A stretch of 64,000 nucleotides of DNA, taken from contig JBCDIL010000008.1 of NCBI GenBank assembly GCA_038749025.1, forward strand, positions 62,001 to 126,000, in the 5' to 3' direction. Below the pieces are notes generated by a model, which searched no databases, was not told the origin of the DNA, and worked only from the letters and a program-made list of their open reading frames with translations. Below are positions 23,451 to 31,233 of the stretch, piece by piece. Position numbers and translations under genes: made by a program. The stretch is from JBCAXA01 sp038749025. GTDB taxonomy: Bacteria > Pseudomonadota > Gammaproteobacteria > Steroidobacterales > Woeseiaceae. Every line of letters begins with the position of its first letter. Positions within the stretch are counted from its first letter, which is position 1.

Positions 23451-25082
23451 ATGCACGGTTTGATGATGGACAAGCAACTCTCGATCGCCTCGATCGCTGA
23501 GTTTGCAGAACTACAATTTCCCGATACCGAGATCGTCTCAGTCACAGCGGACAATCCGCTGCACCGGTATACCTACCGCGACTGTTTTCGTCGCTCGCGT
23601 CAGCTAGCGGACGTATTGACCAAGCGCGGTTATGAGCCAGCAACTCGAATCGCCACGCTGGCGTGGAACGATTACCGGCACATGGAATGTTACTACGGTA
23701 TCTCCGGTGCCGGCTTCGTCTGTCATACGGTCAATCCGCGGCTCTTTCCCGAACAGTTGACGTACATCATCAATCATGCGGACGACAAATTGATGTTTGT
23801 CGATCCGATGTTTATGCCGTTGCTCGAGAAGCTCAAACCAGCGATTACTAAGGTCGAGACGTTCGTCGTGTTTACCGACGAGCAGTCGATGCCGGCCAGC
23901 GATTTGCCCGGCGCTATCAGTTACGAAGCCTTCATTGCCGACGGCGACCCGAGTTTCGTTTGGCCAGAGTTCGACGAGCATCGCGCCTCGGCACTTTGTT
24001 ACACGTCGGGCACGACCGGCAATCCGAAAGGCGTGTTGTATTCGCACCGCTCAACGTTGCTGCATGCGCTTGTTGGCAATACCGGTGCGGTACTCGCGTT
24101 GTCACCGCGCGACGTGGTGCTGCCCGTGGTTCCGATGTTTCACGTCAACGCCTGGGGCATGCCGTATGCCGCGCCGATGGTTGGCACCAAAATCGTTTAC
24201 CCGGGACCCAAAATGGGTGACGGCGAGGCGCTCTACAACCTGATGGAAAGCGAAGGCGTAACGATGTCGGCGGGTGTGCCCACCGTTTGGTTAGCGTTGC
24301 TGGCGTACGCTCGAGGTGCCGACAAAACGTTCTCAACATTGAAGCGGACGCTGGTTGGCGGTGCCGCTGTGCCCGCCGCTGTTATCGCTGAGTTCCGCGA
24401 TCGGCACGGTATCGACGTACAGCAAGGCTGGGGCATGACGGAAACTAGCCCAATCGGCAGCGTCAATAAAGTTCTGCCGAAATTCGACAACCTGACGCCT
24501 GATGAGTGGTTGGAGCTCAGAACCAAAGCCGGTCGCGCTGTGTTCGGGGTTGAGATGAAAATCGTCAACGATGCCGGCGAGACGCTGCCATGGGATGGGG
24601 AGTCGGCGGGCGCCCTCAAGGTGCGCGGTCCATGGATCTGTTCAGACTACTTCGGCTTAGCAGGCGATAGCGAAGCCCACGCCGAGCCCGGGTGGTTCGA
24701 TACTGGCGATGTCGCAACGATCGATCCGGACGGCTACATGGCCATCACGGATCGCACCAAAGATGTCATTAAGTCTGGCGGCGAGTGGATCAGTTCGATC
24801 GATCTCGAGAACGCCGCGGTGGGCCATCCGCAGGTTGCGGAGGCGGCGGTGATCGGTGTTGCGCATCCGAAGTGGACGGAGCGTCCGCTGTTGATTGTCG
24901 TGGCGGAAGGTGACCGCCCGAGTAAAGATGAGCTGATCGAATTTCTGAGCGATAAGGTTGCTAAATGGTGGTTGCCAGACGATGTTGTCTACATCGAAGA
25001 GATTCCACACACAGCAACCGGTAAGATTCTCAAAACCGCGCTTAGAAAACAGTTCGCTGATTACCAACTACCGACCGTCTGA
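23451..25082 (+). CDS. Fatty-acyl-CoA synthetase (AMP-binding)
   Basis: This 543-residue adenylate-forming ligase has the phosphate loop YTSGTTGNPKGVLYSHR, the GWGMTETSP motif, the hinge ITDRTKDVIKSGGEWIS and the catalytic Lys near the end in TATGKILKTAL. The order and the SGGEWISSIDLE segment match medium/long-chain fatty-acyl-CoA ligases of the FadD3/AlkK-like group. It forms acyl-CoA from a fatty acid, ATP and CoA. AGGGGG precedes ATG 23451; the frame is open to 23364 without support. A small membrane protein and an SDR follow closely on the same strand. Confidence 0.93.
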   Translation: MHGLMMDKQLSIASIAEFAELQFPDTEIVSVTADNPLHRYTYRDCFRRSRQLADVLTKRGYEPATRIATLAWNDYRHMECYYGISGAGFVCHTVNPRLFPEQLTYIINHADDKLMFVDPMFMPLLEKLKPAITKVETFVVFTDEQSMPASDLPGAISYEAFIADGDPSFVWPEFDEHRASALCYTSGTTGNPKGVLYSHRSTLLHALVGNTGAVLALSPRDVVLPVVPMFHVNAWGMPYAAPMVGTKIVYPGPKMGDGEALYNLMESEGVTMSAGVPTVWLALLAYARGADKTFSTLKRTLVGGAAVPAAVIAEFRDRHGIDVQQGWGMTETSPIGSVNKVLPKFDNLTPDEWLELRTKAGRAVFGVEMKIVNDAGETLPWDGESAGALKVRGPWICSDYFGLAGDSEAHAEPGWFDTGDVATIDPDGYMAITDRTKDVIKSGGEWISSIDLENAAVGHPQVAEAAVIGVAHPKWTERPLLIVVAEGDRPSKDELIEFLSDKVAKWWLPDDVVYIEEIPHTATGKILKTALRKQFADYQLPTV

Positions 25083-25088
25083 GCCGAC

Positions 25089-25325
25089 ATGCATCCGATC
25101 ACGGTGGTCATCGTTCGATACACCGCCAACGTAACGATGTTTCTGGGAACTGTTCTTGCGCTGCTTGCCACGTGGGATTATGTTCATGGCCCCGGAGCCG
25201 GGCAGGCCGATACGTTGTGGTTGGGTCTGATCGGTGTCGCCGTATTCTTCGCGGGCTTTCGCGGTTTTCGTCGTTTGGCGAAAGACCTGGAAGCCGATCA
25301 GTCGCCGCCTACCACCCACCAATAA
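25089..25325 (+). CDS. Small two-helix membrane protein, unknown
   Basis: This 78-residue protein has two predicted membrane helices (about residues 12-29 and 41-58) separated by a short loop DYVHGPGAGQADT, and a charged tail. I do not recognise a family. It begins six bases after the acyl-CoA ligase stop and ends 15 bases before the SDR gene, so it is probably part of that operon. It has no cysteine or obvious catalytic residue. The GC-rich codon use is like that of its neighbours, and nothing suggests transfer. Confidence 0.6.
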   Translation: MHPITVVIVRYTANVTMFLGTVLALLATWDYVHGPGAGQADTLWLGLIGVAVFFAGFRGFRRLAKDLEADQSPPTTHQ

Positions 25326-25340
25326 AGGTCACCCGTTTTT

Positions 25341-26096
25341 ATGTCCGAGAACGATCGCTTACTGGGCTTAAAAGCCGTAGTCACAGGCGCCAATGCCGGT
25401 ATTGGGGACGCGATCGCGCGCGTTTTCGCGCAACATCAAGCCAGTGTGCTTGCCGTTGATATGCCCGACAGTGGTGTCGGTCGGCGCTTCGATTCAGTCG
25501 CCAAGGTCGACGGCTTCGAATGCGATGTCAGTGCCAAAGGCGCGACAGACGCGTTATTCGAGGAAATCGACCGTACGTTGGGCGGGCTCGATATCCTCGT
25601 TAACAACGCCGGAATTTGTCTCAGAAGCGACACCGAGGAGACGGCGGATGCCGACTGGGACGCGGTGTTTGCGACCAACGTCGATGCGGCGTTTCGCCTC
25701 TGCCGCAGTGCCTTGCCATACTTGAAGAAGAGTCCAGCGGGCAGGATTATCAATGTGGGTTCGGTTCTCTCCGAGCTAGGCGAATCGGGCCGTACCGCCT
25801 ACGCGGCATCGAAACATGCCCTGTTCGGTATGACGAAATCGATCGCCAGCGAATGGGGCGTTTACGGCATCACGGCCAATTGTTTACTGCCGGGTGCGAT
25901 CATGACCGACATGACCCGCGACTATTTTCGCGCCCACAAAGAGTATCGCGACTATTGGATCAAAAAGTCAGCCGCACGCCGCTTAGGTGAGCCTCTGGAC
26001 GTTGCGCGGGTTGCGTTGTTTCTCGCATCCGATGATTCCGTGTTCGTGAGCGGTCAAGGGATTGTTATCGACGGCGGTGGCGCTCAGTCGATCTAG
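25341..26096 (+). CDS. SDR-family oxidoreductase
   Basis: This 251-residue classical short-chain dehydrogenase has the cofactor loop TGANAGIG (near 17-24), NNAG (about 90-93), the active-site Ser in INVGSVLSE and the Tyr-Lys pair in AYAASK. VDM after the second strand suggests NAD preference. The C-terminal FVSGQGIVIDGGG is typical. It follows the acyl-CoA ligase and the small membrane protein, which suggests oxidation of a hydroxyacyl-CoA or alcohol intermediate, but the substrate is not determined. Its stop overlaps that of the convergent DUF1499 gene in the palindrome CTAG. Confidence 0.9.
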   Translation: MSENDRLLGLKAVVTGANAGIGDAIARVFAQHQASVLAVDMPDSGVGRRFDSVAKVDGFECDVSAKGATDALFEEIDRTLGGLDILVNNAGICLRSDTEETADADWDAVFATNVDAAFRLCRSALPYLKKSPAGRIINVGSVLSELGESGRTAYAASKHALFGMTKSIASEWGVYGITANCLLPGAIMTDMTRDYFRAHKEYRDYWIKKSAARRLGEPLDVARVALFLASDDSVFVSGQGIVIDGGGAQSI

Positions 26097-26848
26097 GTCG
26101 CATCGGCCGCGATCGCCGCGAGCAGAGCACGAATACGTTCGGCATTGGTGCCAAGATCGCTACGGCCAACCCGCGACTTTGACCTGACGTCGATGAACGT
26201 ACCGTTGTTGGTCTCTCGCGCCCGCACAACAATGTCGTCTTGATAGCCGTACCAAAATGTGGTCGCTGTCGCCTCAAGTCGGCCCAGCGCTGCGTCTTTA
26301 GCAACAACGGTCCAACCTTGTTGTTCCGCATAGCGCGCCGCCGAGTCAATGGCGACTGCCGCTGATGTTGCAACACGGACCGTGGCGATATCGGGGTAAG
26401 CTCGGCGCTGCGCCGTAGCGACATCGGCGCCGCCGTACTCAACAGGGTTCGGGGCGGTTGCTCGCAGCGGTGCGATCGCGACAAACGGTGGTGGTTCCTC
26501 TGTATCGGTACTGATGTCGTGAATCGGCGGTACCGATGTTGCGCGCAGGGCCCATATGCCCAACTGCACCAATACCGCACCGCACAACAGCAGTGCTGCT
26601 AGCGAACTAATGCCGAATCGGTGTGGCGTCCATACTCGGCCACCAAGCAACGCTAACGCCGCAACGACAAACCCTAGCGTGCTCAACGCCGCAGCGACGA
26701 GGCTGAGTTGAACCGCGGTTTGAAAACCAAGCCATCCGACGCGGTGACCCGGGCCGGCTATGACCAAAGTAACTGCGGTTATTGCAGCTAGCCAACCGGC
26801 AGTCAGATTAAAGCGGCGCCACCAAGGCCGCGGGTCGGTTTGCGTCAT
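26093..26848 (-). CDS. DUF1499 domain membrane protein
   Basis: This 251-residue protein has three or four N-terminal membrane helices (residues 13-105). A soluble domain follows, beginning IHDISTDTEEPPPFVAI and ending with DIVVRARETNNGTFIDVRSKSRVGRSDLGTNAERI, which is the DUF1499 signature. The N-terminal helices plus this domain form a known architecture of unknown function. The soluble part should face the periplasm. It is a single gene on the minus strand between the SDR and tesB, converging with the SDR. Confidence is good for the family and nil for role. Confidence 0.85.
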   Translation of the reverse strand: MTQTDPRPWWRRFNLTAGWLAAITAVTLVIAGPGHRVGWLGFQTAVQLSLVAAALSTLGFVVAALALLGGRVWTPHRFGISSLAALLLCGAVLVQLGIWALRATSVPPIHDISTDTEEPPPFVAIAPLRATAPNPVEYGGADVATAQRRAYPDIATVRVATSAAVAIDSAARYAEQQGWTVVAKDAALGRLEATATTFWYGYQDDIVVRARETNNGTFIDVRSKSRVGRSDLGTNAERIRALLAAIAADAT

Positions 26849-26909
26849 TATTCGATCCCCTTGGAATTACCTCAAGCATAGCCGATGCCGGTCGGGTCTG
26901 CCGGAGCGG

Positions 26910-26918
26910 TGCTAGACT
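26910..26918 (+). promoter_or_regulatory. Extended -10 promoter upstream of tesB
   Basis: TGCTAGACT at 26910-26918 is an extended -10 element with four of six matches in the hexamer. The predicted start is near 26925, about 22 bases before ATG 26947. No good -35 box is needed or seen. Confidence 0.4.
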
Positions 26919-26946
26919 ACGCGCCCCTTTATTTGTCGGACTCACT

Positions 26947-27846
26947 ATGGCAACGGCTTTGACTGAATTGCTCGGTTTGATGACGCTCGAGCGGATCGAG
27001 GTCAATATTTTTCGTGGCCAGAGTCGAGATATTGGAAGTGCCCAAGTGTTTGGCGGCCAAGTGCTCGGGCAAGCGTTGTCAGCGGCGCAACAGACCGTCG
27101 AGAATCGAACCGCACACTCTTTGCATGCGTATTTTTTGCGTCGTGGTGATCAGCAAGCGCCGATCGTCTATGAGGTCGATCACCAACGAGATGGCCGCAG
27201 TTTTACCGTTCGTCGGGTCGTTGCAATCCAGCACGGCCGGCCTATTTTTAATATGGCCGCATCGTTTCAGGTTCCCGAGGCTGGCTTGGAGCACCATGAC
27301 GACATGCCGCGCGTTCCGGCACCGGACGATCTCGTCTCCAGCCTTGAACTCAGTGAGCGGATGAGTGACAGCATCCCGGAAAAGATGCGTCGATTCCTGG
27401 CGATGCAACAGCCGCTCGATTTTCGCCCAGTGCATCCGGAGCATTACTTCAGTTCATCCGAGTTGCCTGCCCGTAAACAAGTGTGGATGCGCGTCGCCGG
27501 AGAGCTTCCCGATGACGACGCGTTGCATCGTTCTTTGCTCGCTTATCTGTCCGATTACGAGCTGCTCGGTACGGCAACATTGCCACATGGGCTGCCATTC
27601 GCACGTGGCAATGTACAAATGGCGAGTCTCGATCACGCGCTGTGGTTTCATCGGCCTGCGCGAGTCGATGAGTGGCTGATGTGTGACTTCGATAGCCCAA
27701 ACGCTGCGGGTGCTCGCGGTTTCGCGCGCGGGCGGATTTTCGCGCAAGACGGTACTTTAGTTGCCTCGAGCACGCAGGAGGGCTTGATTCGACTATGGGA
27801 TCAGTCGAAGGATAAAAAGAACGGCGACTTTCGCGGCCAACGATGA
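26947..27846 (+). CDS. tesB: Acyl-CoA thioesterase II
   Basis: This 299-residue double-hotdog thioesterase hydrolyses acyl-CoA to free acid and CoA. It has FRGQSRDIGSAQVFGGQVLGQAL at the N terminus, the HSLHAYFLRRGD segment with SRRV-like DGRSFTVRRVVA, and in the second half LDHALWFHRPARVDEWL followed by GFARGRIFAQDGTLVASSTQEGL, which carries the Asp-Thr-Gln catalytic triad region of TesB. Length matches E. coli TesB. It overlaps the next MFS gene by four bases. It fits the lipid metabolism theme of the region. Confidence 0.93.
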   Translation: MATALTELLGLMTLERIEVNIFRGQSRDIGSAQVFGGQVLGQALSAAQQTVENRTAHSLHAYFLRRGDQQAPIVYEVDHQRDGRSFTVRRVVAIQHGRPIFNMAASFQVPEAGLEHHDDMPRVPAPDDLVSSLELSERMSDSIPEKMRRFLAMQQPLDFRPVHPEHYFSSSELPARKQVWMRVAGELPDDDALHRSLLAYLSDYELLGTATLPHGLPFARGNVQMASLDHALWFHRPARVDEWLMCDFDSPNAAGARGFARGRIFAQDGTLVASSTQEGLIRLWDQSKDKKNGDFRGQR

Positions 27847-29150
27847 ACCGCATTCTGCGTATCTACGCCGATTGGCTGCGTGGGGCCGGTTTATCTCGAG
27901 TCTCTAAGTCGCAATCACCGCGCGAGCTGTCGACGTGGGCATTCGCCAGTGTCGCTGTCGCGATGACCGAGGGCGGGTTCGCTGGTGTCGTCGTAAAAAA
28001 CGCTTTTGTTAATCACGTCAGTAACGACTGGTTAAATGCCGGTGTTGCGCTCGCCGCTGCGGCGCCGGCTACGGCGAATCTGATGAGTTTTTTCTGGGCG
28101 GATTTCGTTGCGGGGCGCCGCAAAGTACCGACGATCGCGGTGCTCTTACTGGCGGCGGCGATTGGACCGTTGGTGATTGCACTGGTGCCGCTGACGACCA
28201 CCGGCATGTTCCTGTTCGTCGGCGCGATGCTGACATCGCGGGTTTTCTGGGCCGGGGCGCTAACTGTCCGGTCCGCTGTCTGGCGCGCTAACAACCCCGA
28301 TGAGAGTCGCGCAAGCTTCATGGGCAAGGTTTCGGTTCTCGGTTCGGCGAGTATGGCCATTGCGGGGGCTATCTCGGGTCTGATGCTCGACGCGTCAACG
28401 GAGAGTTTTCGTTGGTTCTATCCGGCTGGTGGTTTTGCGCTGTTGGCGGCCGGTCTCGTTTACCGGTCGGTGCGGGTGCGCCGCCACCGGCAGTTACTCG
28501 CCGCTGAGCGCGCTGAGCGCGTTCGCCAACGCGCCGGGCTAAAAGGTGCCGTTGAACTATTGCGTCAGGATGACAACTACCGTCGTTACATGCTGGTGAT
28601 GTTTTTTTTCGGCAGCGGCAATCTCGCCTACCTGACGATAAACGTATTGTTGTTGGCCGAGCAGATCGAACTCTCGCGACTGATGCAAATGATGATCACA
28701 ACCACAATCCCGATGGCCGCTCTACCCGTGTCGGTGCCGCTGTGGGCGCACCTCTTCACGCGCTCCAATATCGCCCGGTTTCGCGTCGGGCAGGGCGGGC
28801 TGTTTGTGTTCGGTATGCTAATGACGGCGCTCGGTATAGTCGTGGATAACGTTGGCTTCCTAGCGCTCGCCGCGGCGCTATCGGGAACCGGCTTGGCGGC
28901 TGGTAACATCGGCTGGCACCTTGGCCACAACGCGTTCGCGTCCGACGGCAGAGCGACCGACTACATGGCTGTCCATGTCTCGTTGACCGGCTTACGTGGA
29001 TTGATCGCGCCGCTTGCGGCCGTGGCCTTCTATCAGTGGTTGGTTAGCGACGATCTGAGTCACGGCGTGTACGCACTGGTATTTCCGATTGCATTGATGA
29101 GTAGTAGCGTGATCGGCTTCGCGCGCTTATCTCGTCAGTTACCAAGTTAA
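27843..29150 (+). CDS. MFS-type transporter
   Basis: This 435-residue protein has about twelve hydrophobic segments and a central cytoplasmic loop rich in Arg and Glu (RVRRHRQLLAAERAERVRQRAG), as expected for a major facilitator protein. Conserved MFS motif A is weak (FFWADFVAGRRKV). I cannot assign a substrate. The ATGA overlap with tesB implies translational coupling, so export or uptake of a fatty acid or related compound is a reasonable guess only. It converges with the gamma carbonic anhydrase gene through a shared TTAA stop. Confidence 0.78.
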   Translation: MNRILRIYADWLRGAGLSRVSKSQSPRELSTWAFASVAVAMTEGGFAGVVVKNAFVNHVSNDWLNAGVALAAAAPATANLMSFFWADFVAGRRKVPTIAVLLLAAAIGPLVIALVPLTTTGMFLFVGAMLTSRVFWAGALTVRSAVWRANNPDESRASFMGKVSVLGSASMAIAGAISGLMLDASTESFRWFYPAGGFALLAAGLVYRSVRVRRHRQLLAAERAERVRQRAGLKGAVELLRQDDNYRRYMLVMFFFGSGNLAYLTINVLLLAEQIELSRLMQMMITTTIPMAALPVSVPLWAHLFTRSNIARFRVGQGGLFVFGMLMTALGIVVDNVGFLALAAALSGTGLAAGNIGWHLGHNAFASDGRATDYMAVHVSLTGLRGLIAPLAAVAFYQWLVSDDLSHGVYALVFPIALMSSSVIGFARLSRQLPS

Positions 29151-29683
29151 AGACTATCTGCGTCAATCGGAGCAGCGCTCGACCGAAAGCGCGCTGCGTT
29201 CGCGACGTAGTGTTCGGCCGATAATTGCAGCTGCTGGATCTCCTCAGCGGTCAGCTCACGAACGGCCCGCGCCGGTGCGCCAACAATCAGTTGCCCGGGG
29301 TCAAACGACTTACCTTCGGTGACCAATGCGTGGGCACCGACGATGCAGTGTCGACCGATCGTCGCACCGTTCAACAGGGTCGCGCCGATACCGATCAGTG
29401 ATTCATCGCCGACGACGCAACCGTGCAACATCGCTTGGTGACCGATCGTGACGCGCTGGCCGACGTGCAGCTCGATACCGGCATCGGTATGCAAAACAGC
29501 CGCGTCTTGCACATTGCTGCCGGCACCGATGACGATCCGGTCTTGATCACCGCGCACGACCGCCTGGTACCAGACGCTGACTGAGTCGTGCAGCTCAACG
29601 TTACCGATGACGTCGGCCGACGGCGCGACGAAATGCCCATCGCCGTGGAACTGCGGTTCGCTGCCGCCGAGCGCGTAGCGCAT
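29147..29683 (-). CDS. Gamma-carbonic-anhydrase-family protein, YrdA-like
   Basis: This 178-residue left-handed beta-helix protein has repeating hexapeptides and the three zinc-ligand histidines His65 (AAVLHTD), His82 (TIGHQ) and His87 (MLHGC), spaced as in gamma carbonic anhydrases. It resembles the YrdA/CaiE group, whose members lack the acidic loop and often show no carbonic anhydrase activity, so the activity is uncertain. It starts one base inside the gpmA stop (TAATG), which indicates coupling. It converges with the MFS gene. Confidence 0.88.
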   Translation of the reverse strand: MRYALGGSEPQFHGDGHFVAPSADVIGNVELHDSVSVWYQAVVRGDQDRIVIGAGSNVQDAAVLHTDAGIELHVGQRVTIGHQAMLHGCVVGDESLIGIGATLLNGATIGRHCIVGAHALVTEGKSFDPGQLIVGAPARAVRELTAEEIQQLQLSAEHYVANAARFRSSAAPIDADSL

Positions 29684-30423
29684 TACCCGCGCGCCTGATT
29701 GGCAACCTGCGCTGCGGCCTTGGCAATGGCCTCTGGGTCACCAAGAAACTCACGACTGACCGGTTGTAAATTTGCATCGAGCTCGTACGCGAGCGGTACG
29801 CCGGTCGGGATATTGAAGCCCGTGATCTCCTCATCGCTGACGTTATCGAGCATTTTTACGAGTGCCCGCAGGCTATTGCCGTGCGCAGCGATTAACACGT
29901 CTTTGCCGCCGGTAAGGGTCGGCGCGATCGTTGTATCCCAATAGGGCTTGACGCGCGCTAGCGTATCCGCCAAAGACTCGCTGGCCGGTAGGTTGTCGAT
30001 ACCGGCGTAACGCGGATCATGAGTCGGGTGGCGTTCATCGTCTGGCTCGAGCACCGGAGGTGGCGTCGCATAGCTTCGACGCCAGATATGCACTTGTTCG
30101 TCGCCGTATTTCTCGGCCGTCTCCGCTTTGTTCAGACCTTGCAGTGCCCCGTAGTGGCGCTCGTTGAGCTGCCAATCGCGCTCAACCGGAATCCACATAC
30201 GGTCCATTTCATCGAGCACTAACCACAACGTGCGAATGGCACGCTTTAACACCGACGTGTACGCCACATCGAATTGGTAACCGGCCTCAGCCAACAAACG
30301 GCCGGCCGCACGCGCCTCGCCAATACCTTTCTCAGTGAGATCGACGTCTTTCCAGCCAGTGAAGAGGTTTTTTAGGTTCCAGTCACTCTGACCGTGACGA
30401 CAGAGAACAAGACGACGGGCCAT
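29683..30423 (-). CDS. gpmA: 2,3-bisphosphoglycerate-dependent phosphoglycerate mutase
   Basis: This 246-residue glycolytic and gluconeogenic enzyme interconverts 3- and 2-phosphoglycerate. The phosphohistidine motif is LCRHGQSDWN (His10). NERHYGALQGLNKAE and the second active-site His in IAAHGNSLRALV are the family signatures, and TGVPLAYELD lies near the end. The length matches dPGM proteins. It is translationally coupled to the gamma carbonic anhydrase gene downstream and lies 19 bases after the NYN gene, so the three may form one operon. Confidence 0.96.
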   Translation of the reverse strand: MARRLVLCRHGQSDWNLKNLFTGWKDVDLTEKGIGEARAAGRLLAEAGYQFDVAYTSVLKRAIRTLWLVLDEMDRMWIPVERDWQLNERHYGALQGLNKAETAEKYGDEQVHIWRRSYATPPPVLEPDDERHPTHDPRYAGIDNLPASESLADTLARVKPYWDTTIAPTLTGGKDVLIAAHGNSLRALVKMLDNVSDEEITGFNIPTGVPLAYELDANLQPVSREFLGDPEAIAKAAAQVANQARG

Positions 30424-30442
30424 AACTTTAAGTCCTTGTTGG

Positions 30443-31210
30443 TCAGTAAGACGTCACGCTGTAATTGCCGCGTGACTCATCGTAATCGAGTCGAATAACC
30501 TTGCGCTTCTCCGCTTCTTTGAGCAATGCGGAGAACGATTTGAAATCGTAATAGGCTTCGCTGAAGCCTGGATGGACACGACGCATCGTTTGCTTGACCA
30601 GCGAGCCCCAGAGCGGATCGTAATCAGACTCGAGTGACGTGACGATCTCCGCCAACTGGTCCATGAGCTCGTCGCGGCGATCGGCTTTACGACTTGAGCG
30701 CCGTCGCGACGATTTGCTTTTGTCGGCGACCCGGGCTAGATCGTCGTAATAAATAAACTCGTCGCAATTGCTGATCAGTAAATCGGATGTTGAGCTCTTG
30801 ATGCCGCAACCGACCACCCGCTTGTCGTTCTCTTTCAATTTCGAGACCAATGGCGAGAAATCACTGTCGCCCGAAACGAGAGCGAACACATCGATGTGTT
30901 GCTTGGCGTAACACAGATCTAAGGCATCAACGACCATACGAATATCGGCGCTATTTTTGCCGCTGATTTTCGTCTGTGGGATGTCGATTAACTCGATACC
31001 GTGCTCGTGGAAGGCGCGAGTGTACTTGCGGTAACGACTCCAGTCTGAGTAGGCGCGCTTATAAACGAGCCGGCCTTTCTCGAGTAGTCGCTTCAACACC
31101 AACTGGATATCGAATGAGCCTTGCGGCGTATCTTTCGCACCCAACGCCAAGTTTTCAAAGTCGATAAAAACCGCGACTTTCGGTTCAACACTCGCGTCCG
31201 TTGACGCCAT
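30443..31210 (-). CDS. NYN-domain protein with C-terminal LOTUS/OST-HTH-like domain (LabA/DUF88)
   Basis: This 255-residue protein has an N-terminal NYN (PIN-like) nuclease domain with the acidic positions in VFIDFENLA, NSADIRMVVDALD and LVSGDSDFSPLV. A basic linker (KSSRRRSSRKADRRD) is followed by a C-terminal winged-helix domain of the LOTUS/OST-HTH kind (about 175-255). NYN-LOTUS proteins are predicted RNA-binding nucleases; I infer a role in RNA turnover or processing. It sits 23 bases after the glutamate dehydrogenase gene and before gpmA, a context that does not explain it. ATG 31210 has GGGGAAA upstream. Confidence 0.85.
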   Translation of the reverse strand: MASTDASVEPKVAVFIDFENLALGAKDTPQGSFDIQLVLKRLLEKGRLVYKRAYSDWSRYRKYTRAFHEHGIELIDIPQTKISGKNSADIRMVVDALDLCYAKQHIDVFALVSGDSDFSPLVSKLKENDKRVVGCGIKSSTSDLLISNCDEFIYYDDLARVADKSKSSRRRSSRKADRRDELMDQLAEIVTSLESDYDPLWGSLVKQTMRRVHPGFSEAYYDFKSFSALLKEAEKRKVIRLDYDESRGNYSVTSY

Positions 31211-31233
31211 CAGAAATTTCCCCGTGGACGTTG

